Of a stretch of DNA of 64,000 nt, positions 12,966-24,606 are shown in pieces. The DNA comes from Struthidea cinerea. Its lineage: Eukaryota > Chordata > Aves > Passeriformes > Corcoracidae. The notes under the pieces are model-generated. The model was not told the DNA's origin and did not search any database. It saw only the letters and a list, made by a program, of their open reading frames with translations. Made by a program: the position numbers and the translations under genes. Location of the stretch: assembly GCA_013397865.1 (NCBI GenBank), contig VZTI01004803.1, forward strand, positions 2,804,538 through 2,868,537, given 5' to 3'. Within the stretch, counting starts at the first letter, position 1; every line of letters begins with the position of its first letter.

Positions 12966-14591
12966 CTGACAAGCTGGAAAAAAGGAAGTAATATTATTCA
13001 CACGATAATGATCTGAAGTATGCACTCTCAAGTGATTGATATGGAGTATTTCAGTAGCTGAGATACTTCTCAGGGACTTGGTTTTCTGACATCAGTGTAA
13101 TATGAAGCCTGATAATATCAGGAAACTCTAGTTGAACAGGCAAAACTCACTAGTTAGTTTTGAAACTTCCGCCTTTTGCAACTGCCCTGTAATCTAAAAA
13201 GAGCTGTGAGGTAAGAGCAGAATTGTGCCCTGTTATTTCTAGGCCTAAAATGACGACAAGCCTATTCTTGTACTGTGTCTTCCCTCTGAAACGGGGAAGT
13301 TTATATTGGAAGACAATATTGGTTTTTGTCCATTTTATTTGGTGTATTTTTAGTAACTTGCAAGTTGATACATTTGTGTACTTTTATAATGCCATATAAC
13401 ATAATTTGTATCACTTTCTCAATAGCAAACACTGGTTATTGAAAAATGGTGTATTCTTTTTTGGCTTGCAAAACTGCGTGCTTGTATTACACTGAAACTG
13501 TGTCTGCATATTAAATGTAATTGTGGCTTGAATTACATATGTCTGAGAATGTGATCAGTATAGAAATAGAATTTTTGAGTACTAATCCTTCCCTGCATTT
13601 TAAATCCCAGAGTTAACAATGAAATGGAGTTCTTCCTTATTTGTATAAAGTAGTATTTTTCTATTTATGACCTTGTCAGACAGGACTGTCTACAGACTAT
13701 GAACATTATTCTCAGAGGAACCTTGTTCTGGCAATAACACAAAAATTGTTGGATCACAGTGCTCAGTTGGAAGATTATGAAATATACTCTGATTTCCTAG
13801 AAAACTCAGACATGAAGGAAAATGCAGAATGAGATGTTCCTAAAATTTTGAATCAAGAAACTGTTTTGTGTCTTTGAATGGGAATAGCATTCACTGTCAT
13901 TAAAGATTTTGATTGGCATTTACCTATATTAGGATAAAGTAGATTCCTCTAAAAAATAAGATTTAATACAAAAATGGATATAAGGCATAGCAACATAGTA
14001 GCAATTTAGACACATATTTAAAGAATCATCATCAGAGGTGTTACAGAAATACACTTTTATTGATGGCAGAATTTCAAAAGTCCAAAGATTTGGATAATTG
14101 TGATTCAGCTTGTTAAAATCAGGGTTATTTGGAAGACTTTTTCCATTACTTCACGTTATTAGAACACTCTTATAAGTCCCTGATTTGAATTGGGAATGTT
14201 CTGAGATGTGACATTGTTTATGACAATGCCAATAGTAAAACTAAGCAGAGTTTTACAGCATTATACTAATGGTGCAGGGAAGCCTCAAACACTTCACAGA
14301 AAATTGTTTTTTATTGCAGTTATGACAGGTTAAAGATATGAGAAAATACAGCGGTATGTCAGATGGGTTGGAACTTTCCCTACAGGAATGCTATGATTTC
14401 TAGATGAAATTTCCATCTGTACATGGGTATTACATTTGGAAATTATGAAACTGAAACTCATTATTCTGGACTGTCCAGTTCCTGATAGGGTTCAGAAGTG
14501 CTGAAGAGCATTTCTCTTTCCCCTACCTATTTGGGCTTAGGGAAACCAGCAAACAGGAATGGACAAACCACATAGCACAGTGATACATAAC
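12966..14591. other. Unassigned DNA, nothing recognised
   Basis: No ORF above 60 codons in this stretch is worth comment. No repeat, RNA gene or microsatellite was recognised between the possible old LINE remnant and the start of the LTR cluster. Confidence 0.65.
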
Positions 14592-15197
14592 TGTAGTGGG
14601 TGTAGATGGCAAGGTTTTGGGAGGGAGTGAGGATTTCAGGGCTGGCTGCTATGGGAGGAGGTCAGGGGCTGCTGCGTGCTGGACACAGCTGGCTCCAGAC
14701 AGCTCCACAACAGGCCTACTGCAAGCCATGGCTGAGCCCATCATCCAAGCTTCTGGCACAGATAGATCCCCAAAGGGACTGAGGCCCATGGATGAGCACA
14801 CCAGAAGATACAATTCCCTGAAGGGAACGCAGACCGTGCAGGACCCACACTGAAGCATGAGAAAAAAGTGGGAAGGAAGTAGCAGCAGAAGGAGACTACT
14901 GTGTCCTGATTGTACACAATGCCCGCCGTCTCACTGAAGGGACGAAGCGTAACCTGTGGTGGTAGCAAGGGGTGGAAGACAGGTGTCTATGATGAAAAAC
15001 TGAGGCTGAGACTATATACAGGGAGGAGAGATGCTTGGAGACAAGCTGAGCATGGGAGTAAAGCTGAGCCAGGGAAAGAGGGAGTAAAGGTGTTTTCACT
15101 ATGTAAATGTTTATTTCCTTTTGCTGTTGGTTTTCAGTTCAGGGATTTTTTTTCCCCAAGGCCCAGATATTGTCTGAAAATATATGTATTAATTTTC

Positions 15198-15203
15198 AAT
15201 AAA
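15198..15203 (+). terminator. Polyadenylation signal AATAAA inside the LTR
   Basis: A canonical AATAAA hexamer sits in the 3' part of the ERVL-type LTR, where the R region is expected, and supports plus-strand orientation. Whether it is used cannot be judged from sequence. Confidence 0.6.
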
Positions 15204-15314
15204 TAAGATTCTCAAAAATCTACTTTGTTTTAAATTGTAGTTGGCAGGTGATCTTCTTGCCTATATGTGGATCCACAAGAAAACTCCTCTGGGTGCATCA
15301 CCTTTGACATCTGG

Positions 15315-15319
15315 GGATA
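15315..15319. repeat. Target-site duplication, left copy
   Basis: GGATA immediately before the LTR pairs with GGACA at 15959-15963. A 5-bp duplication is the size known for ERVL integrases, and a single C/T transition separates the two copies. Four matches out of five is suggestive rather than proof. Confidence 0.55.
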
Positions 15320-15958
15320 TGTGCTGGTTTGGGCTGGGATAGAGCTAAGTTTAATTAAATATGTTAAGTTTAATTTATTAAGTTTTGGTAAATTAGTTGC
15401 AGGTTTTTAATAATAGATCATATAATGCTGTGCTTTGGATTTGTGACCAAAACAGCGTTGATAAGATGGGGATGTTTTGGCTGTTGTTGAGCAGCGCTTG
15501 CACAGCACCCAGGTCTTTTGTGTTTCTCATACCTCCCTGCCAGTGAGTAGACTGGGGATGCACAAGAATTTGGGAGGGGACAAGCCAGGACTGCTGATCC
15601 CAAGTGACCAAAAGGATGTTCCATACTTTATGACATGATGCACAACAGTAGAATTTGGCAGAAACAAGGAAGAATGTTTGAAGTGGTGGTGTTTGTCTTT
15701 TCTAGTGGTGGTTACATTTCCTGGAGCTCTGCTTTCCTGGGAATGGCTGAACACCTGCCTGGACATGGGAAGCAGTGAATTAGTTTCTTGTTTTGCTTTG
15801 CTTGCATGCATGGCTTTTACTTTTCCTATGAAACTGTCTTTATCTCAGTCCATGAGTTTTCTCACTTTTGCCCTTCCAGGTCTCTCCCCATCACTCTTGG
15901 GAAGAGCGAGCAAGCAGCTGTGTGGTCCTTAGCTGCCGACTGGGGTTAACCCACAACA
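15320..15958 (+). mobile_element. Solo LTR, second avian ERVL-type family
   Basis: The element starts TGTGCTGGTTTGGGCTGGGA and ends CCACAACA, giving the TG...CA ends of an LTR. In between are landmarks of a widespread bird LTR family as I recall it: TTGCACAGCACCCAGGTCTT, GGGGACAAGCCAGGACTGCT, a degenerate CRE-like TGACATGATG (15631-15640), GAATGGCTGAACACCTGCCT, AACTGTCTTTATCTCAGTCC, and GCTGCCGACTGGGGTTAACC near the end. The polyadenylation signal expected just before CTGTCTTTATC is mutated (ATGAAA). The 639-bp length is close to complete. No primer-binding site or internal viral sequence follows, and GGATA before it matches GGACA after it at 4 of 5 positions. It therefore looks like a solo LTR left by recombination. 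Confidence 0.85.
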
Positions 15959-15963
15959 GGACA
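15959..15963. repeat. Target-site duplication, right copy
   Basis: GGACA directly follows the terminal CA of the LTR and corresponds to GGATA at 15315-15319. Confidence 0.55.
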
Positions 15964-16589
15964 TCTCTGATGTACCTGTCACTAGCACAAGCCATTCCAA
16001 CATAGCCAACAGGAGGCACTACCGCCCGAGGTGTTTCTTGGGCCTTCCTGATTCCTGCTGCTTGTAGAGACTGGGCTGTCTCCTGGACTATAATGAGAAA
16101 AACACTGTTGTAAACCATTATCATCCACCTCACTATACTTGTAAAATGCTTTGATGCTATTTGCCTCTTTGGCATTCAGCCACAGCTCTGCTGGATTGGA
16201 AATACATACTGGTTCAACTGTGCATATTCTGCCTGAATCTGCTTCTGTATCATAGCTGCAGACAGCTCAGCTCATACAGTCTAAGCTGTGTCTGACATCC
16301 TATTTGAAGAAAGTAAGACCTATGCCATAAAATGACATATAATACTCATGTATTTGCCAAGTTCCCTACATGGAATTCATCCCACGTTTTACTGAATGAA
16401 AGGTTTTAAAAGGAAACAGAGAAATGTTCATACAGAAATGGCTTCAGGGACTTAGTATATTTGATCATGATATTTGCAAATTCATTTTTTTTTTCCTGAA
16501 TAATCCATTTACTTATGGGTTCTAGTGGGTGTACTTTTTTGCATGTACTATAAACCAAAACTTTTTTATGTGCTATTTTTCTGATCTTA
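15964..16589. other. Unassigned stretch between LTR and CR1
   Basis: No family was recognised. The minus-strand ORF at 15891-16175 (94 codons) runs into the LTR and is therefore not a real gene as drawn. Composition is somewhat richer in G+C than the flanks up to about 16200, which may mean an old unrecognised repeat. Confidence 0.5.
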
Positions 16590-17515
16590 AAGGGAAAGGG
16601 GAAAGAACACAGGGCTCGAGGTGAGCAGAGTGGGACAATCCCCTCCCTTGCCTGACTGGCGAAGCTGTGCCTGCTGTACCCCAGGACACGGTTGGCCCTC
16701 CTGGGTGCCAGGGCACTGCTGATTCATGTTCAACTTTCTGTCAACCAGGACCCCCACGTCCCATTCCATGGCACTGCTTTCCAGAGTTTTGTTCCCCAGT
16801 CTGTCTATACATCCAGGGTTGTCCTATCCCAGGTGCAGAATCCGGCACTTGATTGTTAAATGTCATATGGTCGGTGATTGCCCAGCCCTCTAATTTGTTT
16901 AGGTCTCACTGCAGGGGCTCTCTGCCTTTGAGGTAGTCAACAGCTCCTCCCAGTTTAGGTACTTGCAAACTTAGCAACCCTTGCAGTGCTGCATCCAAGT
17001 TGGTAATGAAGATGCTGAAGAGCACAGGGCCTAGGATAGAGCCCTGCAGAACCCCAGTAGTGACAGGTCCCCAGTCTGATGTCACCCCATTCACTATAAC
17101 CCTTTGTGCCTGACCCATGAACCAGTTGCCCACCCATCACGTGATGTGTTTATCCAGCTGTGTGCCGGACATTTTATCCAAAAGGATACTGTGAGTATCA
17201 ACAGCTTTACTGAAATCTAGAAAGTTTATATCTACTGGCTTTCCTAGATCAGCTAGGTGGGTTACTGTACAAGAAAACCAGTTTTGACAAGCAGGACTTT
17301 CCCCTCATGAAAGTGTGCTGGCTGAGACCGAAAACTGCGTTGTCCTTCAGTGACCAAAAACTGCGTTATCCTTCAGATGTTTTTCAAAATCTCCCATGAC
17401 TTTACCAGTCACTGAAGTGAGACTGACAGGCCTGCAGTTTCCAGGATCATCCTTCTTACCCTGCTTGAAAACTGGTAAAACGCTAGCCAGCTTACAGTAG
17501 GCTGGGACCTAGATC
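16590..17515 (-). repeat. CR1 LINE ORF2 fragment (reverse transcriptase), broken
   Basis: On the minus strand this is the reverse-transcriptase part of CR1 ORF2. From the high-coordinate side, GNCRPVSLTSVTGKV and LDFSKAVDTHSILLDKM can be read. Then comes WVGNWFMGQAQRVIVNG with GSILGPVLFSIF (16906-17133) and KLGGAVDYLKGREPLQ. The thumb region follows, with WDVGVLVDRKLNMNQQC and VLGYSRHSFASQAREGIVPL. The catalytic F-A-D-D box expected before KLGGAVD is gone: the sequence reads AKFAST, then a frame change into KLGG. Further stops and frame shifts break the frame. Endonuclease and 3' UTR are absent, so both ends are truncated. A short tandem duplication lies at 17323-17376. This is a dead retroelement copy, not a host gene. 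Confidence 0.9.
17323..17376. repeat. Two-copy tandem duplication (28 + 26 bp)
   Basis: Unit 1 (17323-17350) and unit 2 (17351-17376) both contain AAAACTGCGTT, then RTCCTTCAG, and lie head to tail inside the CR1 fragment. Unit 2 lacks two bases near its start and differs at one site in the middle. The recalled CR1 family has one copy of this segment, so the duplication is likely private to this insertion. Confidence 0.85.
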
Positions 17516-20249
17516 AAGTGAAAAGTTCTGTGCCTCTTGTAGTTTTGGAAAAAAAATCAAATCTGAAAAGGCCAATGCTATAAAAAGTGTCAAAATACCT
17601 TAAAAACATTCTCACAATGCATAGAAAATGCTTGCTACAAGACCTCAGTCCCTCCTACTGAAGCCAACAGGAGAGCTTTTTCCATTGACCTTGCCAGGTT
17701 CATGAGTTCAGGACAGCAATTAAGACATTTGAAAAATCATCCCAGTGTTTTAAGCTGACCAAAAAGAGTATGATACTCTCACAAAAGAGGCTGTTCTTCA
17801 GAGGTTTCCTGAACAGTGTTACAGATCTGAAAGTAACTCAAAATAGCTCAGATAAGCTTTTGCTAGCATTCAAATGCTTAAGATATTGTTCTTAGTCCTT
17901 GAAGGTTTTGCACTTCCACCACCATTCGTTACAGAGCTATTTCTATTCCATATACACATATGAATGCTATTCTGTTAAGTATGATTTGATGTGATGCACA
18001 TGAAAAATACTTAAAAGAATTAATTTTTAGCAAGGGTGGTTTGCCCATTTTTTTTCCCTTTGCATTTCCTTCTTGTCTGTAAAAGTTTATTCCTTCAGTA
18101 GGCTGGGTTTTGTGTCTGTTATTAATTTTTTCTATTTCTTTCATATTCCACTTAGTGGTTCAATACATATAAACTTTTAATAAGTCTGTTCCAGTTCTTG
18201 AAAATTGCTTCATTTTTGTATTCATTGTGTTAAAAAAATTATACGGTGTAATCTGGATGATTCCATAAATTGAGATAACTATTATCACAGTGACAATATC
18301 TATTGAGATACCTTGGGACATTTAGGAAATCATTTTCACTTCTTCATTGCTTTCTTCTCTTACCTTGTGCCACAACTATTTGTCCCATGTGTATGTCAGA
18401 AATTTGTGCATACCAGATATAGCACGGTCACCCGGAAGATGTTCTCCTTACAGATCTCTGTTCCACAAACATTTATTACATTTAGGATTGGCCTTTTCCA
18501 GAAGATCTTCATTTACTGGTGCTCACTGTGCTCCCTATAGTGTGACAATTGGTAATTCAAAATCTAAAGAAGAGAATAAGGAAATGACACAGTAATGCCA
18601 TGTTCCAGGATGGCTATGGAGGCAAATTATTTACCTTTTGTCTTATCAACTCACATCTCAATTTCTTCTGATGTCTGTGCAAATGTCATCATATAGGACA
18701 GAAAATTCTTTGTTCAACAATAAATTTTTCATAGTGGAAATTTTGTGTCCTAATTTCTCCATTGTGCATTGAGTCTGTGAAGGGAGGACCAATATCCTGG
18801 ATGGAAGGTGAGAACAGACATAGTGCTCATTCAGGCTGACAGCTGAGTGCACAATAATATCATTGGTTTAGTACAAAATGGATTGCAGAAATTTGTATTT
18901 AAAGCTATGGGGAAGTAAGGAATATTCTTTTTCTAGAGCTGAGTCTTAGGAGCACTTAAATTCTTCTTGTGATATGGCACCTTTACTATGGATCTTTCTT
19001 GGTAATAATTTAATTTTTACTTGATATAAAAGCTATTTTTTCTTCTTCATTTAGGTAATTAGAAAACAAGCTTTTTCTTTCTGTGACAGTAATTTTTTCT
19101 TTTCATTACACTGCTCTGTGTGGTCTCTTTGCTGTAGTATGGCCTTTGTCTTCCATCCTAAACTTGCTAAGATTGCCTTTTATGCACTCCAGTGAAGAAG
19201 TGGCAGTAGTGCAACGCTAAGAGAAGGTGCATGCTGTCTCTGCAGATGCATGCTTAATGTAAACTGTGTGCATCCTTAAACCTGTTATAATACTTCATGA
19301 ATTCAGACACAGATTGTTAAGGTACAGATTTGGTTGTGTTAGTGCCAAAACATGCCCTCGGGTTGCAGGCTTACTGACAGCAATTTACATTGCATGTTTC
19401 AGTCCTCAGAATGAATTTGTGCCACAAAAAACAGCACAGGACTTTTCTCCACATCCTCCTCACAACCACATAATCTGGAAGAAAGCTAGTAGAAGCACTT
19501 CCATATGGAAAAAAGATAGCTGCAGCCAAAACAAGTTGTTCAGCTTATTAGAATCAGTATGAATAAGTTCATTGAAAATTTGGCATGTCTGAATGTTATT
19601 TTCTAAAGAAATTATTAAATGTTGATCATATTTATCATTTAAATGAGATTTTGAACAAATGACAAAATATTTTGTGCCTCAGAGCATAAATATTTTTACT
19701 ATGTGAAAGTTTAGGTTGTTGTGATAATTTCCAAGTTTGGTGAATGGCAGCATTTTAAAGCTAGTAAAAGCAACAAATAATGATAAAAAAGCCCTAGTAT
19801 GCCTAAGTCCAAATTAGAAATTTACCTTTCAGGAAAAGATGCAATGGATAATTAATTTTACTCTTACTGGTAAAATACAAAAGATTTTTAAAAGTTTTAA
19901 AATTTATAGGCAAATCAAACAAGCGTAAATTGTGTGTTAGGCAACACAGGTAACCTGTATTTGTGGCTGTCATGAAGGCACCTGTAAGATGTCTTTGCTT
20001 CCCTGCACTGTGAAGATGCATTTTGATGAACAGGTTCATTCAAACTACACTGAGCAGGAGTTGTCCTGTATATGAAGGAAGAATATAGTTTGATTACCAT
20101 TCAACTAAGTCTGTTCATGGACCTTCTGACTTTGAAAAGAAAGGAAGGAAGCTAGGAGCTGTGGATATGTCCACCTCTATACTGAATTGTATGCATTTTG
20201 TGTCCCAGTTCCATCCTCTGGAATGATGATGCAAATTTCTAAAATTGCC
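17516..20249. other. AT-rich DNA without recognised gene
   Basis: The stretch holds short chance ORFs only (up to 98 codons at 19266-19562 plus), none similar to a family I know. I recognise no repeats or RNA genes. Confidence 0.65.
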
Positions 20250-20750
20250 AACTTTATGTTCTTACTCTACTCAGTACTTGTCATGCCACACCTGGAGTTC
20301 TGTGTCCAGTCCTGGTCTCCACAATTCAAGAAAGACATGGACAGACTGGAAAGGGTCCGAAGAAGTCCCTGAAGATGACCAAAGGGCTGGAGAACCTGTC
20401 CTTTGAGGAAAGACTGAAGGAGCTATATCACCTCACCCTGGAGAGGAGAAAGTTTGGGGAGACCTCATCACAGTAACCTAGATTGTAAAGGACAGCTACA
20501 AAGAGGACAGAGGAGAAGGCAAGGCATGATGGGTACCAGTTGCATGGGGAGAGGTTTCATCTCAATATAAGAAAAACATTTTCACAGTGATAACAGTCAT
20601 TCCCTGCAACGACATCCCTAGGGACATGGTAGAGTTCCCAACACAAGAGGTTTACAACATGATCTCATCTGGACTCCCTTTCCTATGAAAGGTTAGACCA
20701 GAAGATCTTCCAAGATCCCTTCCAACCTGTGTTGTTCTATGATTCTATGA
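20250..20750 (+). repeat. CR1 LINE, ORF2 C-terminus plus 3' UTR
   Basis: The plus strand encodes LLYSVLVMPHLEFCVQSW followed by SPQFKKDMDRLERVRRS, the well-known C-terminal block of CR1 ORF2, until a frame break near 20370. Remnants of the KGLENLSFEERLKEL block follow. Next is the 3' UTR (GAGAGGTTTCATCTCAATAT, CTTCCAAGATCCCTTCCAAC) and the diagnostic tail TTGTTCTATGATTCTATGA ending at 20750. About 500 bp of a normal roughly 4.5-kb element remain, which is a typical 5' truncation. It is diverged and non-coding. Confidence 0.93.
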
Positions 20751-23700
20751 CTTAAATATCTTCAACTTGCAAAGGCCAGTGTGGTTCTTATATTTGGTGT
20801 CCTGCTTCTTATTTAACCATCACTACACAAACAGAATTTTTCCCTTAGTTTTAACATATTAGCTATTTTTTAAGTTACTGGTTATTAAGGTAACAGTCCA
20901 TACAAGTAAATTAAAATAATACAAAGCTATTTAGATCAAGGAACAGAACATTTGGTGTTTTCTAGCTGAATAGCTAGAGCCTAATTTGCAAAATGCTTCA
21001 GAATCAAACTTAATTTCTGATTCTTATTCAAGATATGAATTGTAGCTCTTGTATTATGTCCAAACAGGCTTTCCATTAGATGATCTTTCTGTCTGGCAGA
21101 GTTTATTTTAATATTTTAGCAAATTTTACTGGCATAGGCAGTATCCACTGAGGTGCTTCTCATTGAACAACTTGTTTTTATCTTAAGACTATCAGGTATT
21201 TAGTCCTTATTGCCAATTAGCTAAACAGCACTTCCACTGCCATAAAGGGTAATTATGGTAACCTTGCACCACAAAACTAATTTTGCATGTCTATAAAATA
21301 TTTTTCATTTTATACAATTTCCATGATATTTTGGCAGACCAGACTTATGTATATATAAATACTTGTGGTTGATAATCTACCAAATCTATTTATTTTAGAC
21401 CTCTAATTATGTTATTTTGAGGCAGAATAAGTTGCTTTTTAGACCTCATAGTGAGAGAGTTTTGCAGATTCATGTATGCTTTTCTGCCATTTCCAATGGA
21501 AGTCTTTCATGGAATGCACATTGCTGAGTGAGTCTGGCCTGCTTTCTATGGTGCCTTCCCTCCCTTTCTTACTACTTTCTCTAACATATGGTTTGTTTTA
21601 TATGACAGAATCAAAGAGCCTAAAATTTCTCATGCAGAGCTAAACCATGCAAGCTACCATGTCTGTGGTCTACTTTCAGAATGATATTAAGACAAAAAGG
21701 AGAAAACAGGGAACACTCGTGATGAGCTATAACTGAGTCTGCCTCTTCACTTGCTCCGTTTTGTCATCAGCATATTGCCTGAACTCTGTGTCTTTCGTTT
21801 TCTGGGAGAAGATTTTGTAGCCAGCTGGAAGAATGATGCAGGGAAGGACCAGGAAGTTCTCCTTCAGCAGACATGGCTGACTAAGGCTGACTAAGCCTCT
21901 CTTTACTAAGCAGACAGTAGTCATGAATGCACTGTTACTTTCTCTTTCCTTTTCAGCCCCTTTGTGCCCCTTTAACAGCTCTTACAAAATCTGCCTACTT
22001 TTCCAAGAAGACATCTCCTAGTTTGGAATGTCATTGTCTAACATAGGATCACTCTAGCCAATTTCTCCCTGCTCTGACAAAAGGCCCCAGAAAGGTACCA
22101 CCTAGTCACAGAACCTCTGCCTCCTGGCTCATTATGTGCATGAAAACATTTTAATGCTGCTGCAATAGATCTGACTCTAGAGAGAATGCTAATATTAACA
22201 TGTATTTGAACTGGTATGTATGGTTTGTGTCCTCTTTTTAAAATGCATGTAGGACTTTATGGATATAAAGGATTCATTTTCCTATGTATTCTGTTTCTAT
22301 TTATTCCATTTTAGGGCTGTGAATCATCCTAAAGATGAAATGTTATATGCTAATGAGGGCTGTGGTATGTTCGTGTTGATTTGTTATCACTTGCCAGTAT
22401 ATCAGGATTTGGAACAAAAGGAATCAGTCTGGAAAGTAACATTTTACACATTTGTTCCATGCTAGAATGATGTCTAGCACAACAAAATCCTTTTCTGTGA
22501 TTACTGACCTTAGATGTTATGGCACACAAATAAAATATAAATGTTTCAGGCCAGCTCTTACCTTGACCAATAAGACTACCAGAAAAGTTTTGACCAACAC
22601 CAGTATCAGACCAATGGCTTTACCTCATACAACATTGAAAAAGGAGACAACGCATTTTTTCTCTCTGAAGCTGTGTCACTTGGTTCCTTCCACATCCTTA
22701 AGACCTCAGGAAGCACTGAGTATTTTGGTTTGTCAGTCTTTCAGCACTGCAAGGTACTTGTAAGTAGAAAGGCTGAGGTGTTTTGCTGTTGAAATGTGAC
22801 ACAATAATAAACGGCTTGAGAATATTTTAGCCATGAATGAGGTAGTGTACCAAGTGTGTGCTGACCTAACCTACTCCCACTTTTTCACCTTACTTTTTTA
22901 CCTTAAGGAAGGAGAGGTGGAATTCTTCTTGTCCCACTCACTCTTCTATCTGAGTAAGGAGCAGGATAAAGATAATGAAAGCAATAAATTGTTCAGTTAC
23001 AGTTGCAATTCTGGATTGGAACATGTTGGATTCTCCAAACACATAACAGAAATAGGTTCTTGGCTGTATTAAACCTGCCAGTGGGAAATCCATCAGATCC
23101 TGGGGCAAGCCACATATTACATCTGGCTAAAATTCAGAAACTGGCAGAGTTTCACTGCTTTGGGAAATTTAAAGTGAATGTGAAATTCAACTTCATCAAC
23201 AATTTTAGTTACTTCTTGGGAAATTAATATAGTACAGATATCTAGCATTCGCAGTCCTGTACCAAAACCTGTAAATCAAGATGTAAAACCCTCCTAGTTT
23301 TCACTGAGAATTTTGTTTCATTATAGTCTATTCCTAGACCCCTTAATTTTTCTCCTAAAAACACTGATTGCAAATATGAAGTAGCTTGTGTAATGTTAAA
23401 TAGTGTATGTTCGTACATCTGATTGATCACAATAGTGTTTTAAAACACATGAAATTGTGAGATAGGCAATTTAAATGTTAACTCACAAAAAAGAAAAGGG
23501 GTGGATTTATACTCGGGCTGTGCTAACTTTTTATGATTAAGCATCCAGCAAGACAATAAAAAAACACTCCCATAATAAAATTCCTTTCTCTTTTTCATGT
23601 ATGATAGCTTGCTTTGAATAGCAGTTTTTTAGAACATAAATCTGCTGTTCTACTGAAAATATTGTCATACTATAGAAATCACCATGTCAAACTGCTGTTA

Positions 23701-24364
23701 ATCAGAGAGTTGCCTGTTAAATTCAGCCAAGAAATACAGGACAGTAAACACTGTCACTTTCACCGCCTACCTTACTGAACGAGATAGTTTCATAAAATGA
23801 CTATTTCCAAACATGTCTCCAGTGTCATTCTCCATGTATTTGTTTTGTACCTTCTGGTTTTTTCCCGTGTTTCTTTTTTTTTCTGTAGTACCTGCCTGAA
23901 AGTCCATTTTCTTTTCATCCATAGCTGAAACTCTTACTTGGAGTTTGATTGGATTTTATCTTTACTAGTACAACTCCCTTTGAGCTTTCTCTAATTCACA
24001 TGACTTTGTCTGAGACTTTTAACCACTCTAATGTTTTCCATTTGCTTATCATGCTCTTAGTCACTTTTATTTGCTGTGGAGGAGATATACTGCAGGTTTC
24101 GGAACTCTTCTTATTAGCCAGGAAAGCTGTGCGTCAGATTTTCATCTGAGCTTTTTCAGTATATTTTGACTGAAAATTTCATTAGTATGTAATTTGGAAG
24201 CATTTTTCTTAGCTAGCAATTTGACTCAATTTCAGTCATGTAAATGGAAAACTGAGGCAGAGATTCATGACCTAACTCTGTGTGGTGTTTTCTGCTAATA
24301 TTTTTGTGGTTGTAGTGAGGTTGGGTGTCTTCCAAGTTGCATGCGAATGAAAAGGAGAAGTATC
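20751..24364. other. AT-rich DNA without recognised gene
   Basis: The largest ORF is 103 codons (22452-22763 plus) and shows no known domain. The region near 21160-21340 looks single-copy and rich in AT-core motifs, and is mentioned as a possible conserved element. No RNA genes were seen. Confidence 0.65.
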
Positions 24365-24606
24365 CTCGAGTTGTACCAGGGGAGATAAAGATTGGATCTT
24401 AGGAAAAATTTCTTCTCTGAAAGGAGTATCAAGCATTGGAAAAGGCTGCCAGGGAGACAGTTAAGTCACCATCCCTGGAGGTATTTAAAAGACATGTAGA
24501 TGTGGTGGTTAGGGACATGGTTTAGAGGTGAACTTGCAATATAGGATTTATGCTTGCACCTGATGATTTAAAAGGGTGTTTTCTAACCTAAATAATTCTA
24601 TGATTG
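24365..24606 (+). repeat. CR1 LINE, 3' UTR fragment
   Basis: The sequence follows the CR1 3' UTR in order: CGAGTTGTACCAGGGGAGAT, GGAAAAATTTCTTCTCTGAA, CAAGCATTGGAAAAGGCTGC, CACCATCCCTGGAGGTATTT, AAAAGACATGTAGATGTGG, GGGACATGGTTTAGAGGTG. The tail ATAATTCTATGATTG ends at about 24606. Only the last 240 bp are present and there is no coding potential. It is better preserved than the copies at 3.4 kb and 57.3 kb, as far as can be judged by eye. Confidence 0.93.

Larger units (their letters stand above)
14592..15319 (+). mobile_element. Decayed avian ERVL-type LTR
   Basis: The element starts TGTAGTGGG and follows the order I recall for a large avian ERVL-class LTR. First comes a U3-like segment with GCTGCGTGCTGGACACAGCT and CTGGCTCCAGACAGCTCCAC. 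Next are repeated 'accept-like' units of the type GGGACTGAGGCCCATGGATG and CAGGACCCACACTGAAGCAT. A pyrimidine-rich 3' part follows, with a polyadenylation signal AATAAA at 15198-15203 and then GGCAGGTGATCTTCTTGCCT. No gag, pol or env sequence is attached, so this is a solo or fragmentary LTR. It is shorter than the recalled full length, with internal deletions, and its 3' end is obscured by the next LTR, which begins at 15320. ORFs of 60-100 codons across it are not meaningful. Confidence 0.75.
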
